64,000 nucleotides of DNA from Hydractinia symbiolongicarpus (GCF_029227915.1 NC_079887.1:7440001-7504000), one strand, 5' to 3'; shown: positions 30,911 through 44,577, numbered from the stretch's first letter. Translations and numbers: made by a program. Notes: generated by a model not told the origin, from the sequence alone.

Positions 30911-33535
30911 ATGGCTGAAGTTGTTAATACACCAATAAAGATATATACTAAACATGCCACTTTACCTAAAAATGAAATGCTTTGTCGATTATGCTGTATT
31001 GTCACTGCTCAAAGCCATGTGACAAAAATGTTTTTCAAAAAGTGGAGAAAAAATTTACCTACTTTTTAAAACTGAGCAAACATGTGGGATGAGAGTGTCA
31101 CAAGATGATGGAATGTCTGATGCTATATGTCGTAAATGTATATCGTTTATTCAAAAAATGCATGGATACCGATGTCACTGCCAAAAAAATCAAAGTTTAC
31201 ATAGACAAAATGTTTCAGTTAAACGTTGTGCAGTTTTTTCAATACCACATCTGTGCCAAAAAAGAAGCTTTTTGAAAATAAACCTGCTCTCTGTGATGTC
31301 ACAAACATACAAAGAAATAAAGAAAATTGTGAAAATTCCATGGTAGACTTTGAAAGTAAAATGTTGCTGGAGGTTGAAAGTGATTCTGCAAAACTTTGTA
31401 GGAGAACTAAACCATCATACTTACATGATACAAGCTACAATGGCTTACAGACATTTGATTTCGAAAGTTTATGGGAAGAGTTTGAATCAAATCATTCTTT
31501 ATTGTTAAAAATTTTGCTAACAAGCACTGGTAAATTACACCAACCCTTGAGTAATAGTTTAAAAGTTAAACTTTGTTTTGTCTATTCAGTGTTAATGCAG
31601 ATTAGATGGCTTGAATTAAGTCGACTACAAAGAATTAACACCACTATTGCTGTTGAAGGAGGTTGCAGTAGACAGGTATTATATATACAACTCTATTTCA
31701 ACATACTTTAGTTTTTATCCAAATCAAAATATCAAGAATAAAAAAGTCTATATACAATTAAATTAAACTTCAAAAAAAAATCAAAAAATCAAAATTATAG
31801 TAACATAACATAAAAGCAGCAATAAGTTTTACCACATGTACACAAATTTTTAATAAGAAGCTTAATTATTATGAAACAAAAGGCTGAGATTATATAGGCA
31901 ATTTTAACTGCTAACTCACAAAGTATTGGGAAAATTGAAAAATCAAATTAATTGGCTGTGAAAAGCATTTTAAAGGCTTAAAGGAGGGGTCAGCTCTAAA
32001 CCGTTCTAAAAAAGTATCAAACTAAACCTAAAAAGTATGACCTAAACCTAAAAAATGTGTTATAAAGTAGCTTTATCAAAACCTTAAAGAAAGATTTTTA
32101 TATTGGCTTAGATAGACTAGAGGTAAATTAAATACTTCCAATTCGTTTATTTGATATTACATACATATACAATTTTTATAGTTCCAAAGAAGATTAAACC
32201 AAGTTGGATTTTGCTTATCGGATTCAATGCGCGATGTTTTATAGCAGGTGATCATTTTATGGAAAAGGCTGTTAATATTATCAGAAATGGTGGATCTTTG
32301 CGTGGTACATCAGATAACTTGGATATGAGGGTGCTTGTGGCTACAAAAAAAAAATGTTGCAAAAACGACCACCACATGATGGCCAGTAATCTAATTGAAA
32401 ATCGAATACCATTGCAACATCTGTCTAATGATATTCCTTTAATCAAAAGTGTACTTACTGCATCACCAAATTTGTTTATGCCAAATGTTCAAGAATGACA
32501 ACATTATGCTGACACCTCGAAAATTTTAATTGGGAGAATAATGTTGGAATTTCTTTCACAATTTAAGTTTTTAAAAAACGTGCTGGCAGTGTATTTACTT
32601 CACCCACATAGTGAATGCATGAAACAAAAATCAACCATTATTTCCATGCCAATTATTAACGCAAGCGAATCAAAATATTCAGACTGTGTTGAAATTCTTA
32701 GAACGTTTGAAAATTGGATTGCAGAAATCTACTATCAGGCGGGACAGAGAAGTTACCAGACCCATAGCAGTCACCAAATACAGTAGATGTTGACTATCAA
32801 GCAGATCCTGGTCAGACCATTCGTCATGTTATTTTTACTGAAGACGATCCCATGAGGGAAATAAAAATACCTTTTTCTGGAGACCAGCTCATAAGAGTTC
32901 GGCTTGCTGGTACAAAACACGTTCTTGGTGGAGCACACACACCATCTGACCGTTTAGAGCACTCTCTCCATTTAAATCTGTGATGCTCCATTTAAATCAT
33001 CCATCTGCTCCATTTAAATCTGTGATGTGGCATTGCAAAGCGTCACTATTGCAGTACAGTTATTCCCTGCTTTATGCACCTGAATCAGTCAAACAAATTG
33101 GAACTCTCAAATATTTCAGGGAAAAGTATAACCAAAAGGATACGAAACCGTCTAAAGTATTAGATTCATATGGAGGTAGTAAACAATTATTTTTAAGTAC
33201 GGGTCGTGCCTACATAATCGTCGCATTAATGAAATTTCTGGATATAAGCTCTCTAGAAGACAGACCATCAAATTATCCGTTTCCAGTCAACATGACACAT
33301 GACAAAGAAAGCAAAGAAGGTATTTTGAAAATGTGTTAGGTACATTTGTTCAAAATTTTTTGCTCCAAAAAAATCCAAATGTCACAGGGGGGGATGGTTA
33401 TGTCAAGAACTATGGGTTGTGTTCGATTTTTCTTACTATTTTAATTGCATGGTATGACGTCAGGAAGAAGTTGAAAAATCAACGACTTTCCATAACCCGC
33501 AGGAAGGACAGCTACAACATCCCTGCCCTTTAAAA
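30911..33535 (+). pseudogene. Decayed ZAD-like + DUF6589 gene
   Basis: Starts at ATG 30911 (MAEVVNTPIKIYTKHATLPK). After that, LCRLCCIVTAQ and, after a frame change, MRVSQDDGMSDAICRKCISF give a four-Cys ZAD-like zinc domain. A region about 31430-31670 (NGLQTFDFESLWEEFESNHS...) is followed by an intron-like gap to about 32200. From there the frame gives DNLDMRVLVATKKKCCKNDH (32318), FKFLKNVLAVYLLHPHSECM, SEKSTIIS-like KSTIISMPIINASESKYSDC, IKIPFSGDQLIRVRLAGTKH, HTPSDR, LKYFREKYNQKDTKPSKVLD and GDGYVKNYGLCSIFLTILI, in the order of DUF6589 proteins. Stops at 32498, 32786 and about 32982, a local duplication of CTCCATTTAAATC at 32966-33022, and loss of the C-terminus show it is dead. DUF6589 proteins are abundant in cnidarians and look transposon-related; function is not known. 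Confidence 0.75.
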
Positions 33536-33724
33536 GAGCTTCAAAACATTGAACTTATTCAGGCTTAAGCAGTGAGAAGGAAAACCTTCGTGCAAATTAA
33601 ATACAAAATCCAAACGTTTCAACACATCCATCTTTTGGGTATCTCCTATCTCGCTTGTATTAATGTGTCTCTGTTAAAGCTTGAGACGAGCGTCAAATTT
33701 GAGTCTCATTATCTCTGGAATTTC

Positions 33725-33845
33725 AAAAATGCCCAGTATATCTGGGCATTTTTGTATCACATAACCAGCCTGTTCCAGGGTCATTGTTGGCCACTCCGAA
33801 ATAACGGCTCAGGGGCCACAAGACCCTGGGGACGAGGATGCCAGG
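33725..33845. mobile_element. MITE-like repeat with hairpin and CCAGGG/CCCTGG ends
   Basis: AAAATGCCCAG-TATAT-CTGGGCATTTT (33727-33753) is a hairpin with 11-bp arms. Next to it, CCTGTTCCAGGG (about 33768) and CCCTGGGGACGAGG (about 33824) are inverted ends around TTGGCCACTCCGAAATAACG. The latter segment also occurs at about 6532. Confidence 0.55.
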
Positions 33846-33849
33846 TGGA

Positions 33850-36800
33850 GAGCGGCAGGACATGTATTCGGTATATCACAAATTCAGTGAAGCGCACATA
33901 GTATTATAGCGTCTTGATTGTAATGTCTTTCTCAAAAACTAACTTTACCGCAATTTCAGCATCAATAAAAAAGCTATCGAGCTGTTGTTACCCCGTCATG
34001 GCAAGAAGAAACAGACCGTCTGTACTCTGTGCAAGTAAACAAAAGTAAAATTCATCGTCACAAAACACATCCTATTGCCTGCCGTTACAAAATTAATTTT
34101 GGATAAACAATAAACCCTGAGTAACAAAGGTTAACCGATACTTTTGTTTCATTGAATTAATAAACTTTAGACTTTTGTAACACAGTAAAAAAGGTGAAGC
34201 TACCTAACTGTATTTAGCATAAGAAAGAAAAACCTTGCTGCAATCAACAGTATTTGACTATTTTTACTTTTAGCTAGATGTAGCTAAACACTTGGATTTT
34301 TTGTATGAAATGGATTGGAATTTTAGGGATTTGCTCTAACATTTATTTGCCTCTATGCTTTCGTTTGGAAGAAAACAAATTTGATATCCTCAAGGAAAGC
34401 TTAGTTAACCAGGCTAACCCATGGTAAATTAATTAGCAAGACATTGATAAGAAATATTTTATCACTACTGAGAAAATATCAATCATATCATTACAGCAGG
34501 AGCTAACTGGAAGACTTTGGACACAATAAACAACTATTGTAAAACAAGCAAACAACATACACTTTTTTATAAAAAAGCAATACACATGGGTTTTTGGTCA
34601 GAGTTATACAGCTGCGTCCCAATATTTCTAGCCATTTCGTCACTACGTCACATACCGAAAGTTAGCTCAATCAAATAATCAAACAAAAGACAGACATACA
34701 GACAAACTTTTGCAAAAAGAAAGATATATTTTTAATTTCGAACAAATATTGAGTCGATGTAGATCAAGATTATTTTCACGGGAGGCAAGCTTTACTATTT
34801 TCAAAACAATGCTTTTTTTCTTCTTGCCAAATCTCTGACTTTTAACATCGCCTTTGCCGAGCGTTAAGAAACCTTTGATCGGTCCGTCACTTTAAAATAG
34901 AGGACAAAATGTGTAAAAATGTTTCTTTGTATTTTTCGTCGTGGATTCGTGGCTCGCTATTTCGTGGATGGGTTAGCACGATGCGGTTTTCGCTGATAAA
35001 CAGACAGAATGCGGATATTATTTATATAGAGATGCCCTCTTTTTATAAGTGATTTATTATAGACATAAGCAGGGTTGAGATGATTGAGATGGGATGATTT
35101 TTTAAGCGTATTATAAGCACAGTCTTTAACAGCTTAATTAAAACCACTATACTGCTCAACCTTGGCCTTGAACAATCATGTATTTTTATAGCTAAAAACA
35201 TAACCATTTCATGTTACCCATATAACGCATAAAGCAACGCTTGCCAAGTTTTTTTTTTTTTTTTTAATATATAAGCATATCGTGAGCATACTCTCAACAA
35301 GATTGTGATTTTTCGCATAAGCATATCTTGACCTGATTTTGGATTTTTACTTGCTTTTTATAAAAAAAACGTGTACGTTTTCTAAAATGTACAAACATGT
35401 ATATACAATCGTTCGCGAAATTAAGTAAGAATAAAACTAACATACACATTTCGTGGTGTCATACATCCAGTAGCATGCTCTTTGTTCTTTTCTAACAGGA
35501 TATTTTCCATCACTTTCTGTCGTAGCTAAAATTGTCGTAGCTAAAATTACCATAGCTAAAGCAATCACCTAGCATTCTTTGTCTTGCAGGTCAAATTCGT
35601 TCTATATATATTCGTGGGTAAAAAACAAAAAAAAAAAAGATGCATATCACTTTATCAAAGTCAACCATTGAACCATTGAACTCATAACTCAGTGAACATT
35701 TTGTATGTAGATAGCAAGCTAGTTGTCTCAAGAGAATTTATGCTTCGCTTTATAAACAAATCGACAACCCGATCGTCACCCATTATAATTACTATTGCGG
35801 AAAGGTTTTTAGCGTTTCTTAATTTGCTTAACATTATATTGCGATTTTGGAGTCTCTTCGCAATATTAAATTCCATAAAATGGCACTTTTTCGAGCAAAT
35901 CGCGAACATAAGTTCCACAAACTATTTTAAAAACCAATTTTGGAAGTTGCCATGGGAAACTTGTTACTAAATGTAATCCTAGAAAAAAGTAGTAAAAGAT
36001 TTGCTAGGAGTTTAATTTTACAGATACCCTGCAAAACAACTTACTACCATGATGCAGGGTAACTTAAACATACTTTAAGTAAGTATACTTATAGTATTCT
36101 TAATTCGACTTCGCTGGTTGTCTTGACTAAAGGTACCATTCGCAAAATTATTCCGTTTTAAGCTTCATTTCTCTTTGTAAATAATTTCCACTCTACGTGG
36201 CCCTGATTTCGGTCTCAGATGTAGCAAAAGTGGTGCACATCAAAATGTTGTCCAATATTGACTAAATTGAGATACTTATAGCTAATGTAAATAATCACAG
36301 TGAGCAACAATGTATTAAATAATACTTGAATGTATTTAACACCTTGTTCGCTAGCTATAGAATATAATATAGCTACAATTATGTCCAAAAATATAGTAAG
36401 AAAGCAAGCTTTCTTGAATTCTTTTGACTATTTTTTATCTGTTTCCTTCTCCCCCTGTTACAGAGTTGACTGTAGCATATATCTTTGGCGGCTCATACAT
36501 ATAGCTATCTTTATTGATTTCCGAGGCATATATAAGCCTTAAAAGTTTACCAATTATGCGGAATTTTAGCAACTTAGATGGTGAGAAAAAATTGTTGGTA
36601 TAAAAGATAATAAAGATAAATAAATAATAACATTATATATGTAAATATATTCGAAATGTCAAACTGGATAGGTGAAAACATATTTACATCACAGCACACC
36701 TTGATAAACCGTTATAACAACACTTCTTCAAATACACGACGTCACACATTAATCAGCATAATTATCGAAACTTCTAAGATAAAAATCTTGAGATAAAATA

Positions 36801-37450
36801 AAAAGATTCACAAGCAACTTTTCAATCTCTTTGATATGAATCCAACTTGTAAAATGTTAACAACACAAAAAGCAAGTTTGTAAATATAAAGGTAGCTGGA
36901 CCGTTGTGTAACAAGCGTAATATTGATCAATACTGCAGATTCTTAGTAAGAACACTATTAGTAAGAAGATAAATTAAAAGCTCAGATTACCAATACTTCC
37001 CGGCCCTTCACCATTGTTAATATTTTTCTTCTAACAACACCTCACCCGCCCCTCCCCTAGCTCCCACCCACGCGTTTATTCCAACCCTCCATTTTATGTA
37101 TGCATGTATTTTTCATTCATTTATTGATATGTACACAGTATTTAACTCATTTGCCTGTAATCAAATAAAAACAGTTTATCCAAGTAAAGAAATTATTTCG
37201 TTAATTTTTGTTTTAATTTAATAATTTTTGTTTTGAAAAAAGAAAATCTTACTTTACCCGTTCGCTCTGATTTAGTTATAAAAATCTCTGCAGTAACTTA
37301 CAGTTCATTCATTACAAGCACTTCCAAATACAAATAAGGCTTTATATATAGTGTCTTACTACCTTCTACTTATTTCATCGTAAGTGGTTATTTGTTTCCC
37401 ATTCGAACGCTTTTGAACGATGGCCCAGGTGGTTTCATATTCTTCTTCGC
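33850..37450. other. Gene-poor AT-rich stretch
   Basis: No credible gene. A Helitron-like 5' end in reverse orientation is likely at 35030 (TCTATATAAATAATATCC on the minus strand, then CTGTCTGTTTATCAGC), with no 3' partner found. A T-run lies at 35250-35268. Segment 34140-34290 shares weak similarity with 41450-41590. Confidence 0.5.
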
Positions 37451-37554
37451 CAAACCTGATTGGGCTATATGCTTAAGTTTAAATTGTTGTGTTCACCCAG
37501 TATTTCTGTCGAAGCTTCTAATAATGTTTGTTACCGCAACTTAGCAGTAATGGC

Positions 37555-37735
37555 TACAAGGTGGCCGATACCAAATACGGTGTGGGCGGCAGCAATTAGA
37601 GGGCGGCCGGTAGCGATTACAGGGCGGCCAGTAGAGATTCCACAGCGAGCGGTAGCAAATACGCGGTTGGCGGTTGTGACTACGGGGTGGCCGGTAGCGA
37701 CTACCGGGTTGGCGGTTTTATTGACACGAAGTGCG
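37555..37735. repeat. GC-rich 21-bp minisatellite
   Basis: About eight diverged units of the form GGGCGGCCGGTAGCGATTACA. It stands out from the AT-rich surroundings by composition and CpG content. As 21 is a multiple of 3, both strands keep open frames (TGRPVAI-type heptads), but there is no gene structure around them. Confidence 0.8.
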
Positions 37736-37819
37736 ATACTAACTTTTCTTTCCCAATTCGCGACACTACAACCTAAGTTACACACTTGCAATAAAACAAC
37801 AGAAACATGTATATAAGTA

Positions 37820-39430
37820 AAATGACATAAAAAAAACTAATTCTGCAAGCCTGATGCCGAACGGACAATACATTTTACGTAAGTAACAAACGCAAGTAAA
37901 AGCATATAATTACTAAAACACAAACTTCCCTAAATTTCACCTATACGTACAAATACGGTACAGATACCTTACAATCTGACGAACAGAAACTTATGCACGC
38001 GAAACACGACAAGTACGCTATACCCAAGAGAGATAAAAACCCAATAAAACATCGCACACAATAAACAAAGACAAAATAAACATTTAAAAGTATTTACAAA
38101 AAACGCAGAGAAAGAGAACCAGAGAAGAGAAGTAGAGTTTGAGGCCTACTTGCGCTCAATACAAGAACAATGCTGTTTTCTGGACTTTATGTTTTAATGC
38201 GAAACTTTATAACATTGGTTGTCCCCTTATAACCTGATTACTAGGAAATCATATTGAAATAAGAGTGCAAATACAAGCAGATGGCATGCCACGCCCATTT
38301 TCAGAAACTCCATCTCATATTTTTTCAATTTTGTTATGTATTGGGAGTTTTCTTCATTAGTTTTCTTTATTTTAGGTTAAAAAATTATAAATATTAATTT
38401 GCTTCAAAAATCACGCCTATTTACGTTCCACAAGATTTTCTATTTTAACCGTCTTTCGATCCAAACGAGTTAAAAAAAACCAAAACCGAAAGTTCGCAAA
38501 ATAGACAACACATTTGATTTAAAGAGCGCATCAATATTTTTCGGACTTTTGTCCATTTGGATAATTGGGTAAATAAACCAAACAATTCATCTTTGAAAAC
38601 TGAAATTTTACAAAAAAGGCTGACGTAAGTGGTAGTTATTACTAACAATAATCAATTGAGGCATGATTTTTAATTGTCGTGTGACAGACATTACAAACTA
38701 ATCACAAGAAAAGTTACGGCATTCCTCACTCCGCACTTGTTCATTAAACCCTGGCATAAATATGTTTTTGTAATTGGTATAAAATGAGTAAACTTATCTA
38801 ATAAAAACCTTTTACCAGGTCTTCACGGTGTCAGTTTTTTTTGTCAAAATACAATGAAAATATACCTAAGTATATCTCAATGGTGGTGTACAGCAACACA
38901 TTTACAATTTTTAGTGAATGACTCGTTTAATAAGAAATAAAGTATTTCGAAGAATAGAAGCAGTGATATCTCAAAGGAAGAATCTACTGATTGCAATAGT
39001 GGAACCTTACCGCAAACAAACAATCTTATATAATTTCGTGATCATTCTCTCATTGCGAATGATTCACCTTTCCGTAGGATGGGGAAAATTTGTACTACTT
39101 TTTAAAAAAAGTTTAAATACGAAATTTTAGTTAATGTTTAAAAAGTTAAAGATAAAGATAATCTTAAAATAGGCGTTATCGTGTTCAAACATAGAGGTTG
39201 TTGTTTCACCTGATCCTGTGTCAATACATTTGTATAATCTTATGTTGGCAAACAATACTTCGTTTTGCCACAAGGACGAACTTAAGTTTTAGATTTCTCT
39301 CACGATTTCTTTAACTGTGAATCAATAACGAGGAGTTAAAAAAGAAATACTGGGAACTAATTTGATTTTATTTTCACATAAAGAGAAGTACGTATCTGTA
39401 GCAAATTATTATTATCGTTTTCATTCCTTC
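37820..39430. other. Region upstream of the secreted fibrinogen-like gene
   Basis: No gene or bounded repeat recognised. A promoter for the gene at 39434 was not identified with confidence. Confidence 0.45.
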
Positions 39431-39433
39431 AAC

Positions 39434-40752
39434 ATGAATGTTTTTATATGTTTTTTTGCTGTGGTTGGCCTATGCTTGATGTGCGGAACCTCCGGTTTGC
39501 TGTTTGGAAGTAGCAAAAAGAGAAGTAACGAGGTATATTTAGTTTACTGTTAAAATAGACACGTTATGTTGAATATTCAATATCTTTGTGTACTTCATAT
39601 ACGCTTTTACTCCGTATAAGCATTTCTCGGTATAAAAGTTTCGTGTTTTTATTTTATCTCCCTGCTCAGTTCCATGCTTCTAAGTTTCGCTTGAGAAAAG
39701 TTTTTCGACTGCTTTGCCTATGTGTACACAAGAGTGTGTTTTTAGCGTCAATTCGTTTTGAAAGCTCATGATGAAACTTTCGTAAACAACTACCGTCACA
39801 AACCATTTCAAGACATAACATTTCACGTATAAAGTTCGCGCTAGTCTACCAAAGATAGCAATATTAATGGTGTTTTCTTGCTGTTTCTATATGCCTTACC
39901 CAGCACTTTGATTTTTTAAAAATAAGAAATCGCCAACACCCCACCAACCGCCACACCAACCACCTTCCTTTTCAAAAAGCACTTCTTGAATTCCGTCGAA
40001 AGGTCATGTATGTAAGTCGAGAGCTATTGTTGGATTTTACTTTCTAGGAATCCTTTTACACTTGCAAGCATTTATTGCTACGAAACCCACCTGTATATTC
40101 TGGAATCCAGCATATCAGTATACCATCAGGTTATCATGAAGTCTATTGTGAGATGGGAATAAACGGTGGCGGGTACACCTTTATTTCTAACACTTTACTT
40201 GCCAAAATGACACAGGAAGACTTAAAGTATCTTTTTCGCAACCAGACAGATGTACTTCTGCGAATATCAATGCCTGACAGCACTCAGCCTTACACTATTG
40301 TTCGTCAGTACAAAAACACTGGAGGTCTGCGCACGTATTTGAACAAGAACAATGGAAACCCACCCTGGAATATCCATATGGGGAAATATATTTTTATAGA
40401 CGTGATCTCAAGTGGGATTCAGGATAAAGAAGTGACTGGTTTCTTTTCGAACACGAATCTAGTGAAGTTTAAAAACTGCAATTATAACACCAGAGGTTTT
40501 TTCGCATTCTTTGCAAATCCAAACGAAAAGCAACCTTCGTCATTTCATGCTAACAACTTAATATACGAACAACAAGGTGTGGCTGTTGACTGGAGAACTA
40601 GTGCGCGACGGCCATACTCCGGGCGAAGAATGCCATTGAATTACTTTCTTTTCACTGAAATGCACTTTGGTGGTTGTGGTGCCTACACGTCCAGTGACAG
40701 ATGGATGACGTCAAAGTATCCCGCTCTTGGAACCGCAGTTGGTTTGAGATAA
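39434..40752 (+). CDS. Secreted fibrinogen-like / GGCG-family protein
   Basis: Exon 1 39434-39532 and exon 2 40048-40752, joined in phase 0 (...SNE / ESFYTC...) after a donor GAG-GTATAT and acceptor TTTCTAG, giving 267 residues. The first 20 or so residues are a signal peptide (MNVFICFFAVVGLCLMCGTS). A short basic stretch KKR follows. The mature part opens with ESFYTCKHLLLRNPPVYSGI and EVYCEMGINGGGYTFI, like the start of fibrinogen-C domains (CDM..dGGGWT). It continues with a family-specific region and ends RRMPLNYFLFTEMHFGGCGA and YTSSDRW, conserved in many uncharacterised cnidarian secreted proteins. Four or more Cys suggest disulfides. It probably acts outside the cell as a binding or matrix protein; the ligand is unknown. 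The first codon chosen is the only ATG that gives a signal peptide. Confidence 0.85.
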
Positions 40753-42530
40753 AACTTTGTAGTATGAATATTGAACAATTAAATCTACTTTACGTGCTTT
40801 TCATTATATGAATAATACCTTCCCCCTTAGCAATATTTTTTGATTGGTTGTTAAGGGCTAATCCCTCGACACATTTTGTTCCAAAATGTTGGCAACAAAA
40901 CGTTTTGAGCTTCTGGTTATTTGTGAGAGTAGTTATATTTAACTCTTATTTTTTTTAAAAAAGTGAAAATATTAGCCATATTAGAACTGATCACCTCAGA
41001 TGAAAATTTTGTAGCATTAAGTCGATTTTTTGCGATGTGTGAGAAACCTTTTATGGGTAAGCTTACACACTGTCATATGCTGAATGTTAAGACATTGAAA
41101 TAAGAATACACTACAACCGGGAGATCCAGAATACGCTGGGTTAAGCAATAAGTGTAGGTAAACCGCGTCTCACATCGAGGTGCGGTCTATAGTACAGGTA
41201 AACAGTGTGTCATCACCATCTAGTGAAGCGCTTACAGCGACTAAGCTTTTTAGACGTAATGCGTTCTTAAAATATTTTTTCTGTAACTGTAGATGAAATA
41301 AAAAGCACATTACGCAGTCTAGATAAAACATTCACCAGTCAACTTAATTTTCAAAATAAAGTTTGGTTAATGTTCTAACTATTATAGTCAGTTTAAATAA
41401 GAATACAGTCTACATCATGTCTTTGAATCGTGTGCGAAATGTTTGTTATTAAATTAATAAACTTTAAGATTTTCCTAAGTTTATATTACAGTAAAAGGTG
41501 TAGCTGCGTAACAGCATCTAGCTAACATAAATAATAAATAATATTTAAAAATATTGTTGCAGCCAACTGTATTTGGCTATAATTTAACTTTTGACGTGAA
41601 GATGTATTGGCGGCCACAATTAAACTTGAATCTTAATAAAACACAGATTGGTGGAGATAAGACACCACGTTTTTAGCGAAACCCTTAAAATCGGGGCTAC
41701 AAAATGAGTTGTTGATTTTTAACTTTAGTGATTTACACGAGCAATGAAAACAACACAACATCTTAGATCATTTCGGATGTCATATTTGACATTCATAACT
41801 AAAAACGACAAAACGTACTTTACAAATATCGTATATCTATAATTTATTCTCTATAAGCGCTAACCTTGTTTCTAAATCAAGGTCTCTCGTAAAAGAAACC
41901 TTAGTTTTTCTTGTCCTAGGTAGTTAGCTAGCTATCTTCTTCTTAATTCTGCACTGAAACTTCACAAATTATTGCATATAAGGTCAGTTGAGGCAACAAG
42001 GATGACTTTAAAATCTTTTTAGAAGTAATAATTAGCTTCTTTAAGCTGTTTAGTACAGTACTTTTCACAAAATCAGACATTCGTGTTGTCTTTACTTCCA
42101 TATTAAAACAAACTTATGATGTTATGCATTATTTTTTTCAGACCGTAGCTTAAAAAGGACATAAAATATTCATAAAAAGGAAGTGTATATTAACAGGTTG
42201 CCTATATCGTTGTAAGAAATGGTTACAGTTTCTTGTACCAGATAATAAAAAGTAAAGTTTAAAGACAAATATTGAAACTCCATGCAAAACAACCACGTCA
42301 ATATGTAAATTGATGGCCCCGCCATTTCAATCTCGCGAAAGCCCCTGCGACCGTGTCCTTCGGTTATAACAACAACCGTACCTGAAAAATTTGGAAGTAT
42401 TTTGACGAAAACCACAACAAGACGCCATTTTGTTTTTTATGCTGAACAAAGATTTTTTCCCGAAAAACTTGATCGGGCTTTTGTTATCCATTTGTTATCC
42501 CAATTTTTGTAAAATATCATTAAAAAATTT
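40753..42530. other. Downstream region with dispersed duplicated segments
   Basis: No gene. ATTAAA at 40778 may serve as poly(A) signal of the secreted gene. Segment about 41660-42010 resembles 48040-48280 (TTTAACTTTAGTGATTTACA and TATTTGACATTCATAACTAA compared with TATTTGGCATCCAGATTTAA). Confidence 0.5.
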
Positions 42531-42539
42531 GAGCAAGCA

Positions 42540-44577
42540 TAATGCATTATCTGCGCAGATGTTTTATTAAACTATTTTACTTTATTTTTAGTTAGAGAAA
42601 AATGACAGTACAAATAGTTTCACTCAAAATGGGACACCAATTTAGCTGGCAATACTTACAATAAAAATATAACGTAGTTGCGTATGCTTTTTCGAAATGT
42701 AGCTGGGAGTAACCCACAAAGTAGTTTTTTTCTTTACGCGCTACATAAATTACTTAAGTTCTAGAGGGAATTGTTACATTCTGTGTGAAGTTTCTGAAAG
42801 CTAAATAAAAGTTATTTAACCTAATTTCCACTTTTTACATAGATCGTATGAAAAATTGCCAAACATTCCCCGAAATCCGTTTTTTTTCGATTTTCGGGTA
42901 AAATCCGAAAAATTCGGGATATCGGATTAATCACGTGACCACAATATGCAAAGTGACTCTTTTTGATAAAAGAAAATTGTGTTGTAAGTTTTAAGTTCAA
43001 GGCAAAATTCTAACAAAAGTTATTTTATTTTCCCTTGTATAAGGGTTTCATAGAGATTTTTAGGGGTAGTTTCGGGTTATTAGCCAACATCAAAGCCTGT
43101 GAAAGGTATGGGACCTAAAAATTTTGCATGCAGGTGTTTAATAGTTAAATATTGAAACTCAATAGGTATTGTAGCCATGCAATATAGCAATAAAGAGCTT
43201 TTGACGTTTAATATTTAATTATAATAGGGTTAAAAAAATAGGAGTATGATATGAGCAAAAGCAGATTTTGTTTTATATGATTTCGTCCTGTTGTCAAATG
43301 AAATTATGGTGTGTCAATACAGTGCTATAAATTGAATATGGCGATGGAATATAAATCGGATTAAAGGAATATGTTTAAGAAACAAAAAGGCGGAAAATAG
43401 TTATTACATCATGCCTTTTCTACTAAAGTTATTGCTGTTCCGCATTTAAAAAATTAAACAACAAATATTTTTGCATTTTCAAATGCCAAAAATTAAACGA
43501 TCTGAAAGCATTCTGTTTCGTATACAGAAAGTTATCTGTAAGTACATGCTTTCTTTTTCTTTAATACGAATTCACTTTATAAACATGATATAACTGACCT
43601 TTTAAGTTTGGCAGTAAGTGCTAATCATTTTTATCAGTGAATAGAAATATGTCAGAAAGAAACCTAGTAACGGAACAACTTCTTCAATACATAGTGTCAT
43701 TATATAAAAAAGTCTAGCTAGGAATCTACTGAAAAAAGTTTCCTAAACTTGTTCTAAACTATCCTGTATCGTTTCTTAGCTAGCTGATTTAATTTCAGTG
43801 CCGGAAAAAGGATATGCGTTCGAGTTTTTTTACAATTTACGGCGGGTGATTAAAAAATTGGTCTCTTACAATATTGTTCTTTTAACTTTAAGAAAGAAGG
43901 TTTGCTTCATTTATAGTCTTTTTACCAGCGTTATTGCGACTATAATTATACAGGATAGCCATTTCAGTGTTGGAAAATATTTTATCAATCTAGCCGCCGT
44001 GTTTTGAATATATACATTAGACATAAACCAGCATTGTCTACCCTATTTCCTAAGATGCCAGGTACCCATAGCTTTCATAAAAGCACTTGCTAAACAAACC
44101 AGCGTTGTGGATTAAATCACAGACCTCGAGAATGCAAAGCTAGCTCTATAACCACTAGGTCATATGCTATTGCGTTCCTGTGTGACTCTGCAACTTTATC
44201 TTCTCCGAATCGTCACTTTTTCTTCGGAAATCATCCTATATTGTTTAAATGTTAAAGAAAACTTAAAAATTACTTGTAATTGAAAAATTATTCTATCATT
44301 AGTTTTCGCATAAAGTCCTTCTAATATCAACTTTCTTGCGCGCACGAATCGTAATCGACCTGGTTAGAAATGGCGGTCACTGAAGATGCCATCCATGGCT
44401 GAAAGTATCAGCTATTGTAGACTATAATAATAGCAAACTATTTTTCGCGTTGCTAGACATCATAAAGAAGTAATTAAAGTTAGCAAAAAAATACGTCTCG
44501 GGCTTCACTGTAAGGTGGTTCTGTTTTATTACGATAGGACCAAGAAAAATATGTCACGTGTTATATCCTCTAACCAG
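42540..44577 (+). repeat. Tandem-duplicated promoter module, copy 1
   Basis: Begins AATGCATTATCTGCGCAG and aligns in order with copy 2 (44940-46840): AATGACAGTACAAATAGTTT, GAATGTAGCTGGnAGTAACC, GTGTGTCAATACAGTGC, TTGCGCGCACGAAT, GATGCCATCCATGGCTGAAA, GATAATAGCAAACTATTTT-like and finally GTCACGTGTTATATCCTCT. In copy 2 the next bases are the TATA box of a gene; here the sequence changes to AACCAG and a miniature Helitron-like element starts. So copy 1 keeps the upstream region but has neither TATA box nor gene. It also includes an extra repeat (42760-43050) shared with 49530-49800. Confidence 0.8.

Noticed and set aside
37460-37816. 118-codon ORF with TGRPVAI-like repeats, and its reverse partner
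   Set aside because: Created by the 21-bp minisatellite, open on both strands, without gene signals.
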